The notes beneath the pieces are model-generated. The model had not been told where the DNA came from. It did not search any database and saw only the letters and a program-made list of their open reading frames with translations. 15,834 nucleotides of DNA from DAOTTW01 sp034437615. Its GTDB lineage: Bacteria > Chloroflexota > Anaerolineae > Aggregatilineales > Phototrophicaceae. Location: the NCBI GenBank assembly GCA_034437615.1, contig DAOTTW010000407.1, positions 1-15,834 of the forward strand, written 5' to 3'. The translations under genes were made by a program, and so were the position numbers. Numbering within the stretch: the first letter of the stretch is position 1; the number at the start of each line of letters is the position of its first letter. Positions 13,791-15,834 of the stretch are shown here, piece by piece.

Positions 13791-13836
13791 GGCTCTCTCG
13801 GTTGGCTCTCTCGGTTGGCTCTTTCGGTTGGCTCTA
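13791..13836. repeat. 13-bp tandem repeat between nupO- and nupP-like genes
   Basis: Three units of GGCTCTCTCGGTT (13791-13803, 13804-13816 and 13817-13829; the third has one change) are followed by a partial fourth to 13836. On the transcribed minus strand each unit reads as AACCGAGAGAGCC, so the mRNA carries repeated GAGAG tracts just before the NupP-like start. This is a slippage-prone array whose length could influence translation of the permease. Confidence 0.75.
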
Positions 13837-13848
13837 GGTGCGTGTTGG

Positions 13849-15372
13849 TCAGGGGCGGCTACCCGCCATGCGTAAGCCAATTGTATCGCGGTCAGCCTGT
13901 GCAATGGGCAGTACGTCGATGATCTGACCATCAAACATGACGGCCACACGATCTGATAGGTTGAGGATTTCGTCAAGCTCTGAAGAAACCAGCAGAACGG
14001 CGGTGCCTTCGTCGCGCATTCTGATGATCTGGCTATGGATAAACTCGATTGAGCCGACATCCAGGCCGCGTGTCGGTTGATTGACGATCAGCAGTTTTAC
14101 CGGGCGCGAAAATTCGCGGGCGATGATGACCTTCTGCTGGTTGCCGCCGGATAAGCTGCCGATGTTGTTGTGTATCGTGGGTGGTCGTACATCATACTCA
14201 GTGACGAGTTCGCTGGCGTGGGCTGCAATCGCGTCGTCGTTGATGAGCAGACCTGTGGCATAGGGTGCTTGATTGTAATAGTTCAGCACCATGTTTTGCA
14301 TGACGCTGAAGGACTTCACCATGCCCATCTTCTGCCGATCTTCCGGCACGTGGGCGCTGCCAAGCTGTGTGATGGTGCGCGGCTTGGCGTTGGTGATGTC
14401 CTGCCCCAGTAGCGTGACGGTGCCGCTGACGGCTTTGCGCAAACCTGTGATCGTTTCTACGAGTTCGCTCTGGCCGTTGCCCTGCACGCCCGCAATGCCG
14501 AGAATCTCACCTGCACACACTTCCAGCGTCAATCCCTGTACGGCAGGGACGCCGCGTTCGTCGTTGGCACGTAGCTCGTCTATGCGTAGCACGACATCGC
14601 CGGGCGTGGCTTCGGTCTTTTCGGTGGTAAAGCCGACATCACGGCCTACCATCAGCGTCGCTAAATCCTCGGCGGTGGCTTGCCTGGGGTCGGCGTGGCC
14701 TGCGACTTCGCCACGATGCAATACCGAGACATCATCGCAGATTTCCAGCACTTCTTTCAGTTTATGACTGATGAAAATGATGCTGACGCCGCGCTCTAGC
14801 AGTGAGCGCATGATCTCGAACAGGCCAGCGGTTTCCTGTGGCGTGAGTACGGCTGTGGGTTCATCGAGGATGAGAATGTTGGCATCGCGATACAGCGCTT
14901 TGATGATTTCGACGCGCTGCTGAATGCCGACGGATAGATCACGGATGTAGGCATCAGGGTTGACTTTCAGGCCGTAGCGCTGCGAAATTTCTACGATGCG
15001 TTTGCGGGCGACATCGCGCCGCAAGAACGGCCCGCTGACGCTTTCATTGCCGAGCATAATATTTTCGGTGACGGTCAGCACGTCCACAAGCTGAAAGTGC
15101 TGATGCACCATGCCGATGCCCTGTGCAATGGCGTCGTTCGGGTTGTGGATGGTGACGGGCTGGCCATGTACGCGGATTTCGCCTTCGTCGGGCTGGTACA
15201 GGCCATAGATGACGTTCATGAGTGTGCTTTTGCCTGCGCCGTTTTCGCCCAGTAAGCCCAGCACACGGCCATGATGTAAGGTCAGGCTGACGTCGTTATT
15301 TGCGATGATGCCGCCGGGAAAACGCTTGGTGATGCCCCGCACTTCTAGCGCGGGTGCCGCTTCGCTCATCAT
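13849..15372 (-). CDS. NupO-like double-domain ABC ATPase
   Basis: This 507-residue ATPase has two tandem nucleotide-binding domains, as in NupO/YufO and sugar ATPases such as RbsA. It powers the importer from the cytoplasmic side. Domain 1 has Walker A GENGAGKST (42-50), the Q-loop HQHFQLVDVLTVTEN, signature LSVGIQQRVE, and Walker B ILILDEPTAVL. Domain 2 has a degenerate Walker A (GVQGNGQSE, no Lys-Ser/Thr), signature LSGGNQQKV, and LLIVNQPTRGLDVG with Gln in place of the catalytic Glu. These losses are normal for the second domain in this family. Two adjacent ATG codons (15372 and 15369) compete, with AAGG just upstream; the second has the better spacing. It is the first gene of the importer cluster, with a candidate promoter upstream, and ends 74 bases before the NupP-like gene. 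Confidence 0.93.
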   Translation of the reverse strand: MMSEAAPALEVRGITKRFPGGIIANNDVSLTLHHGRVLGLLGENGAGKSTLMNVIYGLYQPDEGEIRVHGQPVTIHNPNDAIAQGIGMVHQHFQLVDVLTVTENIMLGNESVSGPFLRRDVARKRIVEISQRYGLKVNPDAYIRDLSVGIQQRVEIIKALYRDANILILDEPTAVLTPQETAGLFEIMRSLLERGVSIIFISHKLKEVLEICDDVSVLHRGEVAGHADPRQATAEDLATLMVGRDVGFTTEKTEATPGDVVLRIDELRANDERGVPAVQGLTLEVCAGEILGIAGVQGNGQSELVETITGLRKAVSGTVTLLGQDITNAKPRTITQLGSAHVPEDRQKMGMVKSFSVMQNMVLNYYNQAPYATGLLINDDAIAAHASELVTEYDVRPPTIHNNIGSLSGGNQQKVIIAREFSRPVKLLIVNQPTRGLDVGSIEFIHSQIIRMRDEGTAVLLVSSELDEILNLSDRVAVMFDGQIIDVLPIAQADRDTIGLRMAGSRP

Positions 15373-15395
15373 AAAGCCTTAATACTCAACGTCGT

Positions 15396-15405
15396 GCGTT
15401 AACGC
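15396..15405. promoter_or_regulatory. Perfect palindrome at the predicted operon start
   Basis: GCGTTAACGC is a perfect ten-base palindrome located just downstream of the candidate -10 and over the predicted transcription start of the importer operon. The position would suit a repressor operator. Short palindromes also arise by chance, so support is modest. Confidence 0.3.
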
Positions 15406-15410
15406 GGCAG

Positions 15411-15439
15411 ATTATAACCTATTGGTTGGTGTGTGGCGA
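15411..15439 (-). promoter_or_regulatory. Candidate promoter of the importer operon
   Basis: On the minus strand a perfect TATAAT (15416-15411) lies 17 bases after TCGCCA (15439-15434), which matches the -35 consensus at four of six bases. The -10 is about 40 bases before the nupO-like start. Confidence 0.45.
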
Positions 15440-15502
15440 TATGGGGCATGATTTACAGTGGAATGGGCGACATGGACGCCGCCCACATAACCGCAGCTTA
15501 TT

Positions 15503-15834
15503 CTAGCCGCGTACAGGCTGCTTCAGGGTGGCAAGCTGGCCTTCAAGGTCGAGCAGGTCACGCAGGAATTGCGTATTGTCCTCGACTTCTGGTAGCGGAC
15601 GCTGACGCATCGGTGTGAGGAACGGCGTTTGCAATGTGCCTTCGCTGATGATGTCGTTGAAGGCTTTCACGAGGCCGTTGTATTGCATTACGATGACGTT
15701 CAGGTACTTATCATTATCGAAAACGCGCCACATCTCTGCGGCGGCCAGCACGCTTTCCAGCCAGTGGACCAGCGTACCCGTCTTGTATTTGTATTCGGCT
15801 TCTGAGGTGAGGCCAGCCGTATCGAGTTCGTCCA
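15503..15834 (-). CDS. C-terminal part of an unrecognised protein
   Basis: An open frame enters from the right edge of the window and ends at a TAG at 15503-15505, giving about 110 C-terminal residues. The frame stays open upstream of the GTG at 15751, so the true start lies outside the window. The visible part is soluble and probably helical, with stretches such as KYLNVIVMQYNGLVKAFNDI and NTQFLRDLLDLEGQLATL. I recognise no domain. It is transcribed in the same direction as the importer operon but separated by 130 bases with a promoter candidate, so it is likely a separate unit. Confidence 0.65.
   Translation of the reverse strand, partial: DELDTAGLTSEAEYKYKTGTLVHWLESVLAAAEMWRVFDNDKYLNVIVMQYNGLVKAFNDIISEGTLQTPFLTPMRQRPLPEVEDNTQFLRDLLDLEGQLATLKQPVRG

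Noticed and set aside
13791..13836. Tandem repeat considered as a small CRISPR array
   Set aside because: Units are directly adjacent with no spacers, are only 13 bases long, and no cas genes are present.
13593..14060. Minus-strand open frame of 155 codons spanning the 13-bp array
   Set aside because: It is in a different frame across the ends of the NupO- and NupP-like genes, both strongly supported. The product is low-complexity and unlike any protein I know.
14083..14500. Missing Walker A lysine and catalytic Glu in the second domain of the NupO-like ATPase as damage
   Set aside because: These losses are standard in the second domain of this two-domain ATPase family, as in RbsA-type proteins.

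Overview
The window looks like a chromosomal segment of a moderate-GC bacterium, most likely a member of the Chloroflexota (Anaerolineae-like). This is an inference. It rests on the style of the encoded proteins, such as a nucleoside-binding protein with an acidic Met-Ala-Asp-Asp tail and a permease with a huge N-terminal insert, and on hairpin-rich intergenic repeats; no rRNA or other marker gene is present. Most genes are housekeeping or transport genes. The accessory-looking part is a primase-polymerase gene at 6334-8478 with repeat-rich flanks.

Layout. 1-215: a palindromic intergenic repeat and a candidate promoter. 216-2175 (+): an orphan LivF-type ABC ATPase overlapping by 35 bp a four-helix membrane histidine kinase, with no partner transporter subunits or response regulator in view. 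2176-2548: a non-coding gap with a perfect 12-bp-arm inverted repeat. 2549-4096 (+): cofactor-independent phosphoglycerate mutase, followed by a hairpin array and terminator. 4227-5129 (-): a UbiA/MenA-like prenyltransferase. 5341-5832 (+): a DUF427 protein with its own hairpin cluster. 5888-6333: a long leader with an extended -10 promoter, mutually exclusive stems and a hairpin that buries the ribosome binding site of the next gene. 6334-8478 (+): an archaeo-eukaryotic-type primase-polymerase without a helicase domain. 8479-8936: a convergent intergenic region full of repeats, including 18-bp direct repeats that exactly bracket a 97-base foldable element.

8937-15372 (-): a nucleoside-type ABC importer. 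In transcription order the genes are nupO-like (double ATPase), nupP-like (permease with a roughly 295-residue insert), nupQ-like (permease, ATGA overlap) and a BMP-family binding protein. The binding protein is last and appears to have its own promoter, with a perfect TGTGA-N6-TCACA (CRP-type) site at the class II position. 15503-15834 (-): the C-terminal end of an unrecognised protein.

How the genes fit together: the minus-strand cluster should import nucleosides or related purine compounds, with binding-protein level tuned separately from the membrane complex. Phosphoglycerate mutase and the prenyltransferase are ordinary central and quinone metabolism. No complete mobile element is visible (no integrase, transposase or helicase), and no CRISPR array, rRNA or tRNA was found. 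The most unusual items are the insert in the NupP-like permease, the leader and flanking repeats of the primase-polymerase gene, and the CRP-type promoter of the binding protein.
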